Source of the DNA: Scatomorpha sp964345235
Lineage (GTDB): Bacteria; Bacillota; Clostridia; Oscillospirales; Oscillospiraceae
DNA: 64,000 nucleotides
Direction of reading: 5' to 3'
Assembly (NCBI GenBank): GCA_964345235.1
Contig: CAYFQE010000001.1
Location: 62,001 to 126,000 of the forward strand
In this document: positions 7,761 through 16,436 of the stretch, in pieces
Layout: each line of letters starts with the position of its first letter
How positions within the stretch are numbered: the first letter of the stretch is position 1
Notes under the pieces: model-generated
What the model saw: the letters and a program-made list of their open reading frames with translations, nothing else
Databases searched by the model: none
Told to the model about the DNA's origin: nothing
Position numbers and translations under genes: made by a program

Positions 7761-8201
7761 ATGAAACTCAGTGAACTTTCACCTGTCTCGGGTAGCACAA
7801 AAGAACCCAAGCGCAAGGGCAGAGGTCATGGTAGCGGCAACGGCAAAACCGCCGGCCGCGGACATAAAGGACAGAAGGCCAGGAGTGGCGGAAAGCCCCG
7901 CATCGGTTTTGAAGGCGGACAGATGCCTTTCTCGAGAAGAGTGCCTAAGAGAGGCTTTAACAATATATTTGCAAAGCCCCTCACTGCATTAAATCTCGAC
8001 AGGCTTCAGGGCTTTGAAGCCGATACTGTTGTTGATGCAGCCCTTCTCGTTGATGAAGGGATAATCAGCAAATGCGAATATGGAATCAAGATTTTAGGAA
8101 ACGGAGAAATATCAAAGCCGTTACACATAAAAGCCGCTGCTTTTTCGGCGCTGGCTAAAGAGAAGATTGAAAGTGCAGGCGGGAAGGCCGAGGTGGTCTA
8201 A
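7761..8201 (+). CDS. rplO: 50S ribosomal protein L15
   Basis: L15 is a late-assembling 50S protein. Its 146 residues include the long Gly/Arg/Lys-rich N-terminal extension (GRGHGSGNGKTAGRGHKGQK and following) and the conserved GFEGGQMPFSRRVPKRGFNN segment. Its stop codon is immediately followed by the TTG start of secY with no spacer, so SecY translation probably depends on ribosomes finishing rplO. Confidence 0.98.
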   Translation: MKLSELSPVSGSTKEPKRKGRGHGSGNGKTAGRGHKGQKARSGGKPRIGFEGGQMPFSRRVPKRGFNNIFAKPLTALNLDRLQGFEADTVVDAALLVDEGIISKCEYGIKILGNGEISKPLHIKAAAFSALAKEKIESAGGKAEVV

Positions 8202-9491
8202 TTGCTTAAAACTCTAAGGGCCGCGTGGAAGATTGACGAAATAAGAAGTAAGTTGCTCTTTACCTTATTTATAATCTTACTCTACCGTATTGGCAATGCA
8301 GTGCCTGTTCCGTATGTTGATACAGCTAAACTTGCGCAATATTTCAGCAGTATGAGCAATACTGTATTGGGATTATGGAACACGATGTCCGGAGGAGCTT
8401 TTTCTCAGGCAACAATATTTGCTTTGAGTATTCAGCCGTATATCAACGCTTCTATTATTATTCAGCTTCTGACAATTGCCATACCTGCGTTGGAAAGACT
8501 CCAGAAAGAGGGTGGCGAAGAAGGAAAAAAGAAGATTGCAGCTATAACCAGATATTCCACAGTTGCTATCGGTCTTATCCAGGGATTTGCGTATTACACA
8601 CTGATTAAGAACAATCAGATGCTTCGTGAAGACGGGATAGGTATTTGGCCGGCTATTGTAATTATTGCAACATTTATGGCCGGTTCGGCCCTTGTAATGT
8701 GGCTGGGCGAACAGATTACGGAGTTTGGTGTAGGAAACGGCATTTCAATAATTCTGTTTGTAAGCATTGTCTCAAGATTCCCGGTTGGTGTTATCAGAAT
8801 GGTAACCAGCGTTGCTCAGGGTACTTTAGCATGGTGGACCGCGTTGCTGCTGCTTATCGGAGCAGTTGCGATTATTGTTCTGATTGTAATTGTCAATGAT
8901 TCCGAGCGTCGCTTGCCGGTTCAATACTCGAAGCGAGTTGTAGGAAGAAAACTCTATGGGGGGCAGTCTACACATCTGCCAATGAAGTTAAATATGTCGG
9001 GCGTTCTTCCGGTAATTTTTGCACAGTCGATAGCTTCCATACCTGCTACTATATGTGCATTTGTCCCGAGATGGAACGACAGCTGGCTTATGAGAAATGT
9101 GTTTAACACAAATACTTGGGTCTATGCTGTGTTCTACTTCTTATTAATCATATTCTTTAGTTATTTCTATTCGACTATCCAGTTCAATCCTATTGAGATT
9201 GCAAACAATCTTAAGAAAAACGGCGGATTTATCCCGGGATTTCGTGCAGGCAAGCCTACGAGCGACTTTATTCAGAAGGTTCTCAATAAGATCACGCTCT
9301 TCGGCGCCATTTATCTGGCTATAATTGCCTTGGCTCCGATTTTAGTCGGAATGTTCTCGGAGTCTGCCGCACTAAGCGGAATTTCGTTGGGTGGAACATC
9401 AATAATCATCGTTGTCGGTGTTGCTGTTGAAACAGTTCGTGCGATAGAAGCACAGATGATGATGCGCAACTATAAGGGATTTCTCGACTAA
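8202..9491 (+). CDS. secY: Preprotein translocase subunit SecY (TTG start)
   Basis: SecY is the pore subunit of the SecYEG protein-export channel in the cytoplasmic membrane. The 429-residue product has about ten hydrophobic segments, the opening LRAAWKIDEIRSKLLFTLFIILLYRIG, and family motifs including the IQPYINASIIIQLL plug/TM2 region, QYSKRVVG and ADNLKK-like EIANNLKKNGGFIPG in the large cytoplasmic loops. Translation starts at TTG 8202 right after the rplO stop, with GAGGTGG about six bases upstream inside rplO. Export genes inside the spc operon tie SecY supply to ribosome supply. Confidence 0.98.
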   Translation: MLKTLRAAWKIDEIRSKLLFTLFIILLYRIGNAVPVPYVDTAKLAQYFSSMSNTVLGLWNTMSGGAFSQATIFALSIQPYINASIIIQLLTIAIPALERLQKEGGEEGKKKIAAITRYSTVAIGLIQGFAYYTLIKNNQMLREDGIGIWPAIVIIATFMAGSALVMWLGEQITEFGVGNGISIILFVSIVSRFPVGVIRMVTSVAQGTLAWWTALLLLIGAVAIIVLIVIVNDSERRLPVQYSKRVVGRKLYGGQSTHLPMKLNMSGVLPVIFAQSIASIPATICAFVPRWNDSWLMRNVFNTNTWVYAVFYFLLIIFFSYFYSTIQFNPIEIANNLKKNGGFIPGFRAGKPTSDFIQKVLNKITLFGAIYLAIIALAPILVGMFSESAALSGISLGGTSIIIVVGVAVETVRAIEAQMMMRNYKGFLD

Positions 9492-9505
9492 TTGAGGAGG
9501 ATGTT

Positions 9506-10138
9506 ATGAGGCTGATATTGCTTGGCGCGCCGGGTGCCGGAAAAGGCACACAGGCTTCGCTCATTGGCAAGCAACTCAATATCCCAACTATCTCAACGGG
9601 AGATATTTTGAGAGCTGCCATGAAAAATAAAACTCCGGTAGGTATTAAAGCCAAGGAGTATGTTGACAGCGGCAGGTTAGTGCCGGATAATATCATCATA
9701 GATATCGTTAAAGAAAGGCTTGAAAGCCCGGATTGCGAAAACGGATATATATTAGATGGTATGCCTCGCACTATTGCCCAAGCTGATGCCTTAGAAGAAA
9801 ACGGCATCAAAATCGACAAGGTAATATCAATTGAGATAGATGCCGAAACAATTATTGAACGCATGGCGGGACGCAGGGTTTGCCAGAAGTGTGGTGCTAC
9901 CTACCACATTCAGGCGGCTCCTCCTAAAAAGCAGGGCATCTGTGACAATTGCGGCGATGAGTTGATTATTAGGAAAGATGATAATCCTGAGACTTTTAGA
10001 AAGAGACTTGAGATTTTTCAGACAGAAACAAAACCGCTCATTGAATATTATCAAAAGAGAAACAAATTCAGCTCTGTATGCAACAACAACTCTATAGAAG
10101 AAACAAACAGAGCTATAATGACAATCCTGAATAAATAA
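9506..10138 (+). CDS. adk: Adenylate kinase, zinc-binding LID
   Basis: Adenylate kinase interconverts ATP + AMP and 2 ADP. The 210-residue product has the P-loop GAPGAGKGT (residues 7-15), the AMP-site STGDILRAA, the DGMPRT loop, and the LID with CQKCGATYHI and CDNCGDEL, the four-cysteine zinc knuckle of Gram-positive enzymes. GAGGAGG precedes the ATG. Only three bases separate it from map, the usual secY-adk-map order. Confidence 0.98.
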   Translation: MRLILLGAPGAGKGTQASLIGKQLNIPTISTGDILRAAMKNKTPVGIKAKEYVDSGRLVPDNIIIDIVKERLESPDCENGYILDGMPRTIAQADALEENGIKIDKVISIEIDAETIIERMAGRRVCQKCGATYHIQAAPPKKQGICDNCGDELIIRKDDNPETFRKRLEIFQTETKPLIEYYQKRNKFSSVCNNNSIEETNRAIMTILNK

Positions 10139-10141
10139 GGA

Positions 10142-10888
10142 ATGATTGTATTAAAATCCTCCAGAACAATTGAAAAAATGCGTAAGGCAGGCAGGCTTGC
10201 ATCTCAGGCTAGAGCTTTAGCGGGAAGACTTATTACTCCCGGTATAAAAACCGAGGAAATTGATAGGGAAGTCTGTAAGTTCATAAGGCAATCGGGTGGA
10301 CAGCCCACATTTCTGGGTTATGGCGGATTTCCTAAAAGCGTGTGTATTTCGGTGAATGAAGAGGTTATCCACGGTATTCCCGGGTCTAAAATTCTTCGTT
10401 CGGGAGACATCGTAAGTGTTGATGTCGGAGTTACGCTAGATGGATATGTCGGAGACTGCGCAGCTACATTTGCCTGTGGGGAGATATCAAAAGAGGCAAG
10501 AAGACTAATTGATGTTACTGAGGAGAGCTTTTACCGAGGAGTTAAATTTGCTCGGGAGGGCTACAGGGTATCGGATATCGGGGCTGCAATTGCCGAATAT
10601 GTCGAGAGTAACGGATATTCCGTTGTCAGAGATTATGTGGGTCACGGCGTGGGTTCTAAGCTACATGAAGAGCCCTCAGTACCTAACTACAGGAGCAGAG
10701 AAAGCCGTGAGAGATTGCAGCGCGGAATGACACTTGCTATAGAACCTATGGTCAACGCAGGTGATTACCGAACAAAAGTTCTCAATGATAAATGGACAGT
10801 TGTAACGCTTGACGGTTCGCTGTCGGCTCATTATGAAAACTCATTGGCAATAACCGACGGAGCAGCAGAGATTCTGACTGTATCTTAA
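10142..10888 (+). CDS. map: Methionine aminopeptidase type I
   Basis: The enzyme removes the initiator methionine from nascent proteins. In 248 residues the metal ligands of the pita-bread fold are visible: two aspartates (VDVGVTLDGYVGD), histidine in GHGVGSKLHEEP, glutamate in IEPMV, and the last glutamate in HYENSLAIT. It lacks the N-terminal SEC-C zinc motif, so it is the short form. There is no independent ribosome-binding site between the adk stop and ATG 10142, which suggests coupled translation. Confidence 0.97.
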   Translation: MIVLKSSRTIEKMRKAGRLASQARALAGRLITPGIKTEEIDREVCKFIRQSGGQPTFLGYGGFPKSVCISVNEEVIHGIPGSKILRSGDIVSVDVGVTLDGYVGDCAATFACGEISKEARRLIDVTEESFYRGVKFAREGYRVSDIGAAIAEYVESNGYSVVRDYVGHGVGSKLHEEPSVPNYRSRESRERLQRGMTLAIEPMVNAGDYRTKVLNDKWTVVTLDGSLSAHYENSLAITDGAAEILTVS

Positions 10889-10930
10889 GGAAATAATTGT
10901 TCTTAATTAATTTGGGAGGTTTATTTAATC

Positions 10931-11149
10931 TTGGCAAAAGACGATGTAATTGAACTGGAAGGGAAAGTAGTAGAATCCCTGCCTAACACAAACTTCAGTG
11001 TTGACATAGGCAACGGACATATTATTCTTGCCCATATTTCCGGTAAACTTAGAATGAATTTTATCAGGATATTGCCCGGAGACAAGGTTACGGTGCAAAT
11101 GAGCCCCTACGACCTTACTAGGGGAAGAATAGTCTGGAGAAGCAAGTAA
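10931..11149 (+). CDS. infA: Translation initiation factor IF-1 (TTG start)
   Basis: IF-1 occupies the 30S A site during initiation. The 72-residue OB-fold product (MAKDDVIELEGKVVESLPN, then GHIILAHISGKLRMNFIRILPGDKVTVQMSPYDLTRGRI) matches the family end to end and has the standard length. The start is TTG 10931, ten bases after GGGAGGT. The KOW-domain gene that lies between map and infA in Bacillus is absent here. Confidence 0.98.
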   Translation: MAKDDVIELEGKVVESLPNTNFSVDIGNGHIILAHISGKLRMNFIRILPGDKVTVQMSPYDLTRGRIVWRSK

Positions 11150-11171
11150 GTTAGCTATCAAGGAGGAAAAA

Positions 11172-11285
11172 ATGAAAGTTAGGCCCTCGGTAAAGCCCAT
11201 GTGCGAGAAATGCAAAATAATCAAGCGTTATGGCAAGGTTATGGTAATCTGCGATAACCCCAAGCATAAACAGCGTCAGGGCTAA
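11172..11285 (+). CDS. rpmJ: 50S ribosomal protein L36, zinc type
   Basis: This 37-residue gene is shorter than many gene-finding cut-offs. The product MKVRPSVKPMCEKCK... has C-x2-C, a later cysteine and a histidine (CEKC, then ICDNPKH), the zinc site of canonical L36. A perfect AGGAGG ends seven bases before ATG 11172. It lies between infA and rpsM as in most Firmicutes. Confidence 0.97.
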   Translation: MKVRPSVKPMCEKCKIIKRYGKVMVICDNPKHKQRQG

Positions 11286-11394
11286 TTAAAAAATGAATAA
11301 CCGTCATTTGATTCAGGCTCCCTCCGGCGGGAATAAGCCAAAGTCTAATTATAATGACGGAAAATATTGCACATTGAAAGGATGATTGCACAAT
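11286..11394 (+). promoter_or_regulatory. Structured spacer between rpmJ and rpsM
   Basis: A 60-base imperfect stem-loop fills this gap. The outer stem CCGTCATT (11301-11308) pairs with AATGACGG (11353-11360); the inner stem GGCT+CCC (11316-11322) pairs with GGG (11329-11331) plus AGCC (11336-11339) across a four-base bulge. No T-run follows, and the rpsM ribosome-binding site (AAAGGA, about 11377) lies just downstream. In gamma-proteobacteria S4 represses the alpha operon by binding a structure at exactly this point; whether this element works that way is inference. Confidence 0.55.
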
Positions 11395-11763
11395 ATGGCA
11401 CGTATAGCCGGCGTGGACCTGCCAAAGGATAAGAGAATTGAGATAGGCTTGACCTATGTCTATGGTATCGGCAGAACAAGCGCAAAGAAAATTTTGGAAA
11501 AAAGCGGAATTGATCCCTCAAAGCGAGTAAAGGATCTCACGGACGAAGAGGAAGCAAGAATTCGTGAAGTCATCGACCATGAGTATGTGGTTGAAGGCGA
11601 TCGCAGAAGGATTGTTGCCCTTGATGTCAAGAGGCTCACGGAAATAGGTTCATATCGCGGACTGCGTCACAGAAGAGGTCTTCCTGTACGCGGACAGCGC
11701 AGTAAAACCAATGCTCGTACGCGCAAAGGACCCAAGCGTACTATAGCTAACAAGAAGAAGTGA
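11395..11763 (+). CDS. rpsM: 30S ribosomal protein S13
   Basis: S13 is a head protein that contacts the P-site tRNA and forms intersubunit bridges. I start it at ATG 11395 (MARIAGVDLPKDKRIEIGLTYVYGIG, 122 residues); an in-frame TTG nine bases earlier adds residues outside the family. The C-terminal basic segment GLRHRRGLPVRGQRSKTNARTRKGP is intact. It opens the alpha-operon part of the cluster, directly behind the structured spacer. Confidence 0.97.
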   Translation: MARIAGVDLPKDKRIEIGLTYVYGIGRTSAKKILEKSGIDPSKRVKDLTDEEEARIREVIDHEYVVEGDRRRIVALDVKRLTEIGSYRGLRHRRGLPVRGQRSKTNARTRKGPKRTIANKKK

Positions 11764-11773
11764 GGGTAATGTG

Positions 11774-12166
11774 ATGGCAAATCCTAGAAGAACTCGCACA
11801 AGGCGCAAAGAGCGCAAAAATATTGAGAGAGGTCAGGTTCACATCAGCTCCTCTTTCAACAACACAATGGTTACAATTACCGATATGAACGGTAATGCAA
11901 TCTCATGGGCATCCTCCGGCGGACTCGGATTTAGAGGAAGCAAAAAGAGCACTCCTTATGCTTCGCAGACAGCATCGGAAACAGCAGCTAAGGCGGCGAT
12001 GGAGCATGGCCTTAAAACTGTTGAAGTTTATGTCAGAGGGCCCGGATCGGGACGTGAAGCTGCCATTCGTGCACTTCAGACAGCCGGTCTGGAAGTTACC
12101 ATGATTAAAGATGTAACACCCATACCGCATAACGGCTGCCGTCCTCCTAAGAGGCGCAGAGTCTAA
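11774..12166 (+). CDS. rpsK: 30S ribosomal protein S11
   Basis: S11 is a platform protein near the E site. The 130-residue product has the core GQVHISSSFNNTMVTITD, the SSGGLGFRGSKKSTPYASQ loop and the C-terminal DVTPIPHNGCRPPKRRRV, all diagnostic. ATG 11774 is preferred over the overlapping GTG at 11771. It ends 18 bases before rpsD. Confidence 0.97.
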   Translation: MANPRRTRTRRKERKNIERGQVHISSSFNNTMVTITDMNGNAISWASSGGLGFRGSKKSTPYASQTASETAAKAAMEHGLKTVEVYVRGPGSGREAAIRALQTAGLEVTMIKDVTPIPHNGCRPPKRRRV

Positions 12167-12184
12167 TAAGGGGAGGATAAATTA

Positions 12185-12817
12185 ATGGCTAGATATACAG
12201 ATGCGGTTTGTCGTCAGTGCCGCAGGGAAGGACAAAAGCTGTTCCTCAAGGGCGACAAATGCTACACACCTAAGTGTGCAATGGAGAAAGACTCCAGAAT
12301 GGCACCTCCCGGACAGCATGGGCGTGGCAGAGGAAAGACCTCGGAGTACGGACTGCAGCTTCGCGAGAAGCAGAAGACTCGTCGTTACTACGGCATCTTT
12401 GAAAGACAGTTCCGCAACTATTTTGAAATGGCAGAGCGTCGCCAAGGACCTACAGGTGAAAACCTGCTTGCAATTTGCGAAAGCAGACTTGACAATATCG
12501 TCTACAGATTAGGTTTCGCCATGAGCCGTCCCGAAGCACGTCAGCTTGTAAACCACGGACATTTTTTAGTTAACGGCAGAAAGGTCAACATACCCAGCTT
12601 CCTTGCTAAGCCCGGTATGGTAATTACACTCAGAGACAAGAGTCGTCAGCTAGAAAGAATTAAGGCCAATGTTGATGCAAATTCTTTCAGGCAGCCGCCC
12701 AAGTGGCTAGAGTATGATCCTTCAAACTTCATTGCGAAGGTCGTTTCTACTCCCCAGAGAGAGGATATTGATTTGCCTGTTGAGGAAACTCTCATCGTCG
12801 AGTTGTACTCCAAGTAA
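12185..12817 (+). CDS. rpsD: 30S ribosomal protein S4, zinc-binding form
   Basis: S4 nucleates 16S rRNA 5'-domain folding. The 210-residue product opens MARYTDAVCRQCRREG and carries four N-terminal cysteines (CRQC, then CYTPKC), the zinc-type N-terminus. The S4 RNA-binding domain follows (LDNIVYRLGFAMSRPEARQLVNHGHFLVNG). Keeping rpsD inside the alpha operon is the ancestral arrangement; in Bacillus subtilis it is a separate autoregulated gene. Confidence 0.98.
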   Translation: MARYTDAVCRQCRREGQKLFLKGDKCYTPKCAMEKDSRMAPPGQHGRGRGKTSEYGLQLREKQKTRRYYGIFERQFRNYFEMAERRQGPTGENLLAICESRLDNIVYRLGFAMSRPEARQLVNHGHFLVNGRKVNIPSFLAKPGMVITLRDKSRQLERIKANVDANSFRQPPKWLEYDPSNFIAKVVSTPQREDIDLPVEETLIVELYSK

Positions 12818-12886
12818 ACGGGATACCCTCGTTAAGCAATCAATAGTTAAGCGTTTTACGCATGAATATAATAGGAGGGTTAACTC

Positions 12887-13861
12887 ATGATGGAACCTAA
12901 ATTTGATAAGCCGACCATCGAATGTGTGGAGACCCCTGCCGATGAATCTTATGGCAAGTATATAATAAGCCCCTTGGAGAGAGGGTACGGTACAACTCTG
13001 GGCAATTCTTTGCGTCGAGTACTCCTTTCTTCACTTCCGGGCACAGCCGTTACTGCCATAAAGATTTCCGGAATACAGCACGAGTTTTCGACAATACCCG
13101 GAGTCAGAGAAGATGTTACCGAGATTGTTTTAAATCTGAAAGGATTGATTGCAAGACTCAACTGTGAAGAAGAGAAAAAGCTTTATCTCGAGGGCAACGG
13201 TGAGTGTGAACTGACCGCAGGCGATATTAAAGCTGATGCCGAGGTGGAAATTTTAAATCCCGAGCTGCATATTGCAACGCTTGGTCCCGGAGCTTCTCTT
13301 TCAATGGAAATCACAATTAGTCACGGATCGGGTTATGTTTCCGCAGAGAGAAATAAAGAAGAGAAGAATAAAACTGATTCCAAGTATGAGATAGGTACTA
13401 TTCCTATGGATTCTATTTTCTCGCCCGTATTAAAGGTAAACTATACGGTAGAGAACACACGTGTGGGCAACAGAACAGACTTCGACAAACTCACACTTGA
13501 AATTTGGACAGATAAAACGATACTTCCTCGCGAATCACTGTCTTTGGCATCCAAGATTTTGGTCGATCACTTTAGTCTTTTCCTGGAAATGACAGATGTC
13601 GCAGGCGATGAATTAACTATAGTAGAGTTTGAGGAACAAGAAGGCAACAAGGTGCTTGAAATGACAATAGAAGAACTTGACTTGTCTGTAAGAAGCTTTA
13701 ATTGCCTGAAGCGTGCTAAGATTAACACTGTTGAAGAGCTCACAAATACCACACCAAGCGAAATGATGAAGGTTAGAAACCTCGGCCGAAAGTCTCTCGA
13801 AGAGGTCCAACGCAAGTTGGAAAGTCTCGGAGTCTCCCTGGCAAAGGAAGATAATCAATAA
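12887..13861 (+). CDS. rpoA: RNA polymerase alpha subunit
   Basis: The alpha dimer is the assembly platform of RNA polymerase. The N-terminal domain (residues 1-240) has the signatures PLERGYGTTLGNSLRRVLLSSLPG and FSTIPGVREDVTEI; after a linker the C-terminal domain has the two-HhH fold (LDLSVRSFNCLKRAKINTVEEL, then MMKVRNLGRKSLEEVQRKL) that contacts UP elements. It has 324 residues, typical length. Two consecutive ATGs (12887, 12890) are possible starts behind GGAGGG. Confidence 0.98.
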   Translation: MMEPKFDKPTIECVETPADESYGKYIISPLERGYGTTLGNSLRRVLLSSLPGTAVTAIKISGIQHEFSTIPGVREDVTEIVLNLKGLIARLNCEEEKKLYLEGNGECELTAGDIKADAEVEILNPELHIATLGPGASLSMEITISHGSGYVSAERNKEEKNKTDSKYEIGTIPMDSIFSPVLKVNYTVENTRVGNRTDFDKLTLEIWTDKTILPRESLSLASKILVDHFSLFLEMTDVAGDELTIVEFEEQEGNKVLEMTIEELDLSVRSFNCLKRAKINTVEELTNTTPSEMMKVRNLGRKSLEEVQRKLESLGVSLAKEDNQ

Positions 13862-13892
13862 GAGAGCGTTAGGCTTATTAGGAGGATAGATA

Positions 13893-14234
13893 ATGTTTGG
13901 AAAAAGAAAGCTCGGCAAGACAACCGATCAAAGAAAAGCTATGCTGCGTCAGCAGGTAACGGACTTCCTGAGAACCGGAAAGCTTGAAACGACATATACT
14001 CGTGCAAAGGAAGTTCAGCCCATAGCTGAGAAAATGATAGGCCTTGCAAAAAAAGGCGGACTGGCAAATTATAGGAACGCCCTCTCGTTTATTACCGATG
14101 AGGATGTGGCCAAAAAGCTCTTCGATGAAACATCAAAGAAGTATGCTGAGCGTAACGGCGGATATACACGCGTAACAAGAATTGGTGTTCGCCGCGGCGA
14201 TGCAGCTGAAATGGCTGTTATTGAGCTGGTTTAA
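13893..14234 (+). CDS. rplQ: 50S ribosomal protein L17
   Basis: L17 is the last gene of the ribosomal superoperon. The 113-residue product has the core KRKLGKTTDQRKAMLRQQVTDFLRTGKLETTYTRAKE and the C-terminal GGYTRVTRIGVRRGDAAEMAVIELV. GGAGG precedes the ATG. The ecf cobalamin/vitamin-transport genes and truA that commonly follow rplQ in Firmicutes are not here; a terminator follows 11 bases after the stop. Confidence 0.98.
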   Translation: MFGKRKLGKTTDQRKAMLRQQVTDFLRTGKLETTYTRAKEVQPIAEKMIGLAKKGGLANYRNALSFITDEDVAKKLFDETSKKYAERNGGYTRVTRIGVRRGDAAEMAVIELV

Positions 14235-14245
14235 TTAAATTTAAC

Positions 14246-14280
14246 AAAATGACTCTGTGTAATACAGAGTCATTTTATTT
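14246..14280 (+). terminator. Terminator of the ribosomal superoperon
   Basis: A 13-base perfect stem (14246-14258 with 14264-14276, loop of five) has A-rich and T-rich flanks (TTTTATTT). It lies 11 bases after the rplQ stop. Confidence 0.92.
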
Positions 14281-14313
14281 ATACAGGAGTAAAGTTCTTA
14301 GTATAGTAAAAGG

Positions 14314-14344
14314 AAAGCAGCACAGTTTAAAACTGTGCTGCTTT
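14314..14344 (-). terminator. Terminator downstream of the enoate reductase gene
   Basis: A 14-base perfect inverted repeat (14314-14327 with 14331-14344, loop of three) lies just after the minus-strand stop codon at 14361. Read on the minus strand it is followed by a pyrimidine-rich CCTTTTAC tract. It is converged on by the rplQ terminator. Confidence 0.8.
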
Positions 14345-14360
14345 GGAAATTAAACTAAAA

Positions 14361-16436
14361 CTAGATTTTCATGCAGACATCCCATGCACGCCAAATGACG
14401 CTTCTCAGGTTGCCGATGGCAACGCAGTCGCCGACGAGGTGTACATTGCGGGAGGATTTTGCAATGGGATTGGGAACGAAACCGACACCGTTGACAGCAT
14501 TGTCATACTCAATCTCAAAGGTCTCGCCGGTCTTTCTGTTCTTAACAGTGGCAACGCCGTTGTTGAGAGCAGTAACTGTAGACTCAAGATAAACGGGAAC
14601 CTGATGATACTCGAAAGCATCTCTGAGGTAGGAAGTGTTTGCAAGGCTTGTTGCATCGTCAGCGATTAGGTCGGACTTAAACTCAACAATTATGGGATGC
14701 TTGCCTGCGCGGATGTAGTCGTAAGCTGCTTCGCAGGAAGACTGCCCGCCGCCAATGAAGAGGATCTTGTCGCCGACTTCCTTTTTATCTCTAAGGATAT
14801 CAGTGAATGTGAGAGTTGTTTCAAAGCCGGGAACCATGGGCATTGTTCTGACAACAGAGCCTGTGGCAACAATAACTTCATCAAATGCACCAAGGACACC
14901 AACATCGGTAACTTCGGTGTTCAATCTGACGGGGATACCGGCTTCCTTAACTTCGCGTATGTACCATTTGAGGAGTTCCTTGTCGTTCTCTTTAAAGGTC
15001 ATAGAAGAAGCGGTTATGAAGAGTCCGCCGAGCTGGCTGTCTTTTTCAAATATAGTGGGCTTGTGGCCGCGCTTTGTAAGAACAAGAGCACATTCCATAC
15101 CGCCAATACCGCCGCCTATAATGGCAACCTTTTTGGGCTTGCGTGTGGGAACAATCTTGTACTTGTGGCTCTGCATTGTTGTGGGGTTCAGAGCGCAACG
15201 AGCAAGGTGTAGCGAGTCATCAAGCTTTTGCAGGTTAGATGTACCCTTAAATTTTGCAAAGTTGAAGCAACCGTTGTGGCAACGGATGCAGGGCTTAATC
15301 TCGTCTCTGCGACCGGTTCTAAGTTTTGTAACCCACTCGTGGTCAACAAGGTTCTGGCGAGCTATAGCAACCGCATCGATTGTGCCGTTCTTAATTTCCT
15401 CGGCAGCAACTTCAAAAGTCATGCGTCCGGCAGGTACGCAAGGCTTATCTGTGAACTTTTTAATGTGTTTTACATACTCAAGGTTGCAGTTGTCGGGCAT
15501 ATACTGAGGAGGATGCGCCCAATACCAAGCATCGTATGTACCGTTGTCGCAGTTAAACATGTCATAACCTGCATCGGAGAGGTACTTAATTGCTCTCTCG
15601 GATTCTTCCATATCGCGTCCGAACTCGACGAAGTCTTCCTCATAAGGCATTGCGCCCTTGCCCCATTCCTTAGTCTTCGAAACTACAGAATAACGAAGAG
15701 ATACGGGGAAGTCTTCACCGGCATCGCGTTTAATAGCCTGAACTATTTCAACGGGGAAGCGGAACCTGTTTTCGAAAGAGCCGCCATACTGGTCGGTACG
15801 GAAGTTCCAGTTCTTCATGGTGAACTGGTCGAGAACATAGCCTTCATGAACGGCGTGAATTTCAACACCGTCAACACCGGCATCACGAAGTTTCTTTGCG
15901 GTTTTGCCGAATGCTTCAACCATGTCCTGAATTTCCTCTACTGTGAACGGACGTGAAATAACATCCTCAGCCCAACGGTTTGGAACTTCAGATGCAGATG
16001 CGCAACAATACTGAACGTCAATAATGGGGCTTGCAATTTTGTTAAGGAAATCGTTCTTAGCAAGAATTGTCATCCATCCGTTAATAGCCATGGAGCGTCC
16101 CATACCTGCTGCAAGCTGAATAAAGAGCTTTGCGCCTGTCTTATGGAATTCTACCATGTAGTCCTTGAGCTTTTTGAACATTCTGTCGTTCTGATAAAGC
16201 CACTTTCTGCCGGGGATACCGAGTTGGTCGCGAACACACTGCATACCCGGGAGAATCAGACCTACACCGTCTTGTGCTCTGTTTAAGAGGAACTTTGCAG
16301 CTTCCCTGTCTAAGTGGTTAGGCTCAAGCCAACCAAAGAGAGAGGTTCCTCCCATCGAACATTGAACCAAGCGGTTCTTGATTTCTACATTTCCGATTTT
16401 CCAAGGGGTAAATAAAGGTGCATACTTTTCATCCAT
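14361..16436 (-). CDS. FAD/FMN/Fe-S enoate (2,4-dienoyl-CoA) reductase family oxidoreductase
   Basis: The 691 residues have the three-part build of this family. Residues 1-360 form an FMN-binding old-yellow-enzyme TIM barrel (LFTPWKIGNVEIKNRLVQCSMGG; DGVEIHAVHEGYVLDQF; TDQYGGSFENRFRF). Near residue 390 is an Fe-S site with C-x2-C-x3-C (CIRCHNGC). The remainder is an FAD/NAD-binding module with two dinucleotide folds (VAIIGGGIGGMECA; ILFIGGGQSSCEAA). The fourth cysteine comes 23 residues after the third, compared with about 11 in E. coli FadH, so the cluster loop carries an insertion. Relatives reduce enoates, dienoyl-CoAs or bile-acid intermediates using NAD(P)H; the substrate here cannot be read from sequence. 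It is monocistronic. Confidence 0.9.
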   Translation of the reverse strand: MDEKYAPLFTPWKIGNVEIKNRLVQCSMGGTSLFGWLEPNHLDREAAKFLLNRAQDGVGLILPGMQCVRDQLGIPGRKWLYQNDRMFKKLKDYMVEFHKTGAKLFIQLAAGMGRSMAINGWMTILAKNDFLNKIASPIIDVQYCCASASEVPNRWAEDVISRPFTVEEIQDMVEAFGKTAKKLRDAGVDGVEIHAVHEGYVLDQFTMKNWNFRTDQYGGSFENRFRFPVEIVQAIKRDAGEDFPVSLRYSVVSKTKEWGKGAMPYEEDFVEFGRDMEESERAIKYLSDAGYDMFNCDNGTYDAWYWAHPPQYMPDNCNLEYVKHIKKFTDKPCVPAGRMTFEVAAEEIKNGTIDAVAIARQNLVDHEWVTKLRTGRRDEIKPCIRCHNGCFNFAKFKGTSNLQKLDDSLHLARCALNPTTMQSHKYKIVPTRKPKKVAIIGGGIGGMECALVLTKRGHKPTIFEKDSQLGGLFITASSMTFKENDKELLKWYIREVKEAGIPVRLNTEVTDVGVLGAFDEVIVATGSVVRTMPMVPGFETTLTFTDILRDKKEVGDKILFIGGGQSSCEAAYDYIRAGKHPIIVEFKSDLIADDATSLANTSYLRDAFEYHQVPVYLESTVTALNNGVATVKNRKTGETFEIEYDNAVNGVGFVPNPIAKSSRNVHLVGDCVAIGNLRSVIWRAWDVCMKI

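Noticed and set aside
14343..15956. Several plus-strand open frames opposite the enoate reductase
   Set aside because: They have no family features and are antisense shadows of a gene with complete cofactor motifs.
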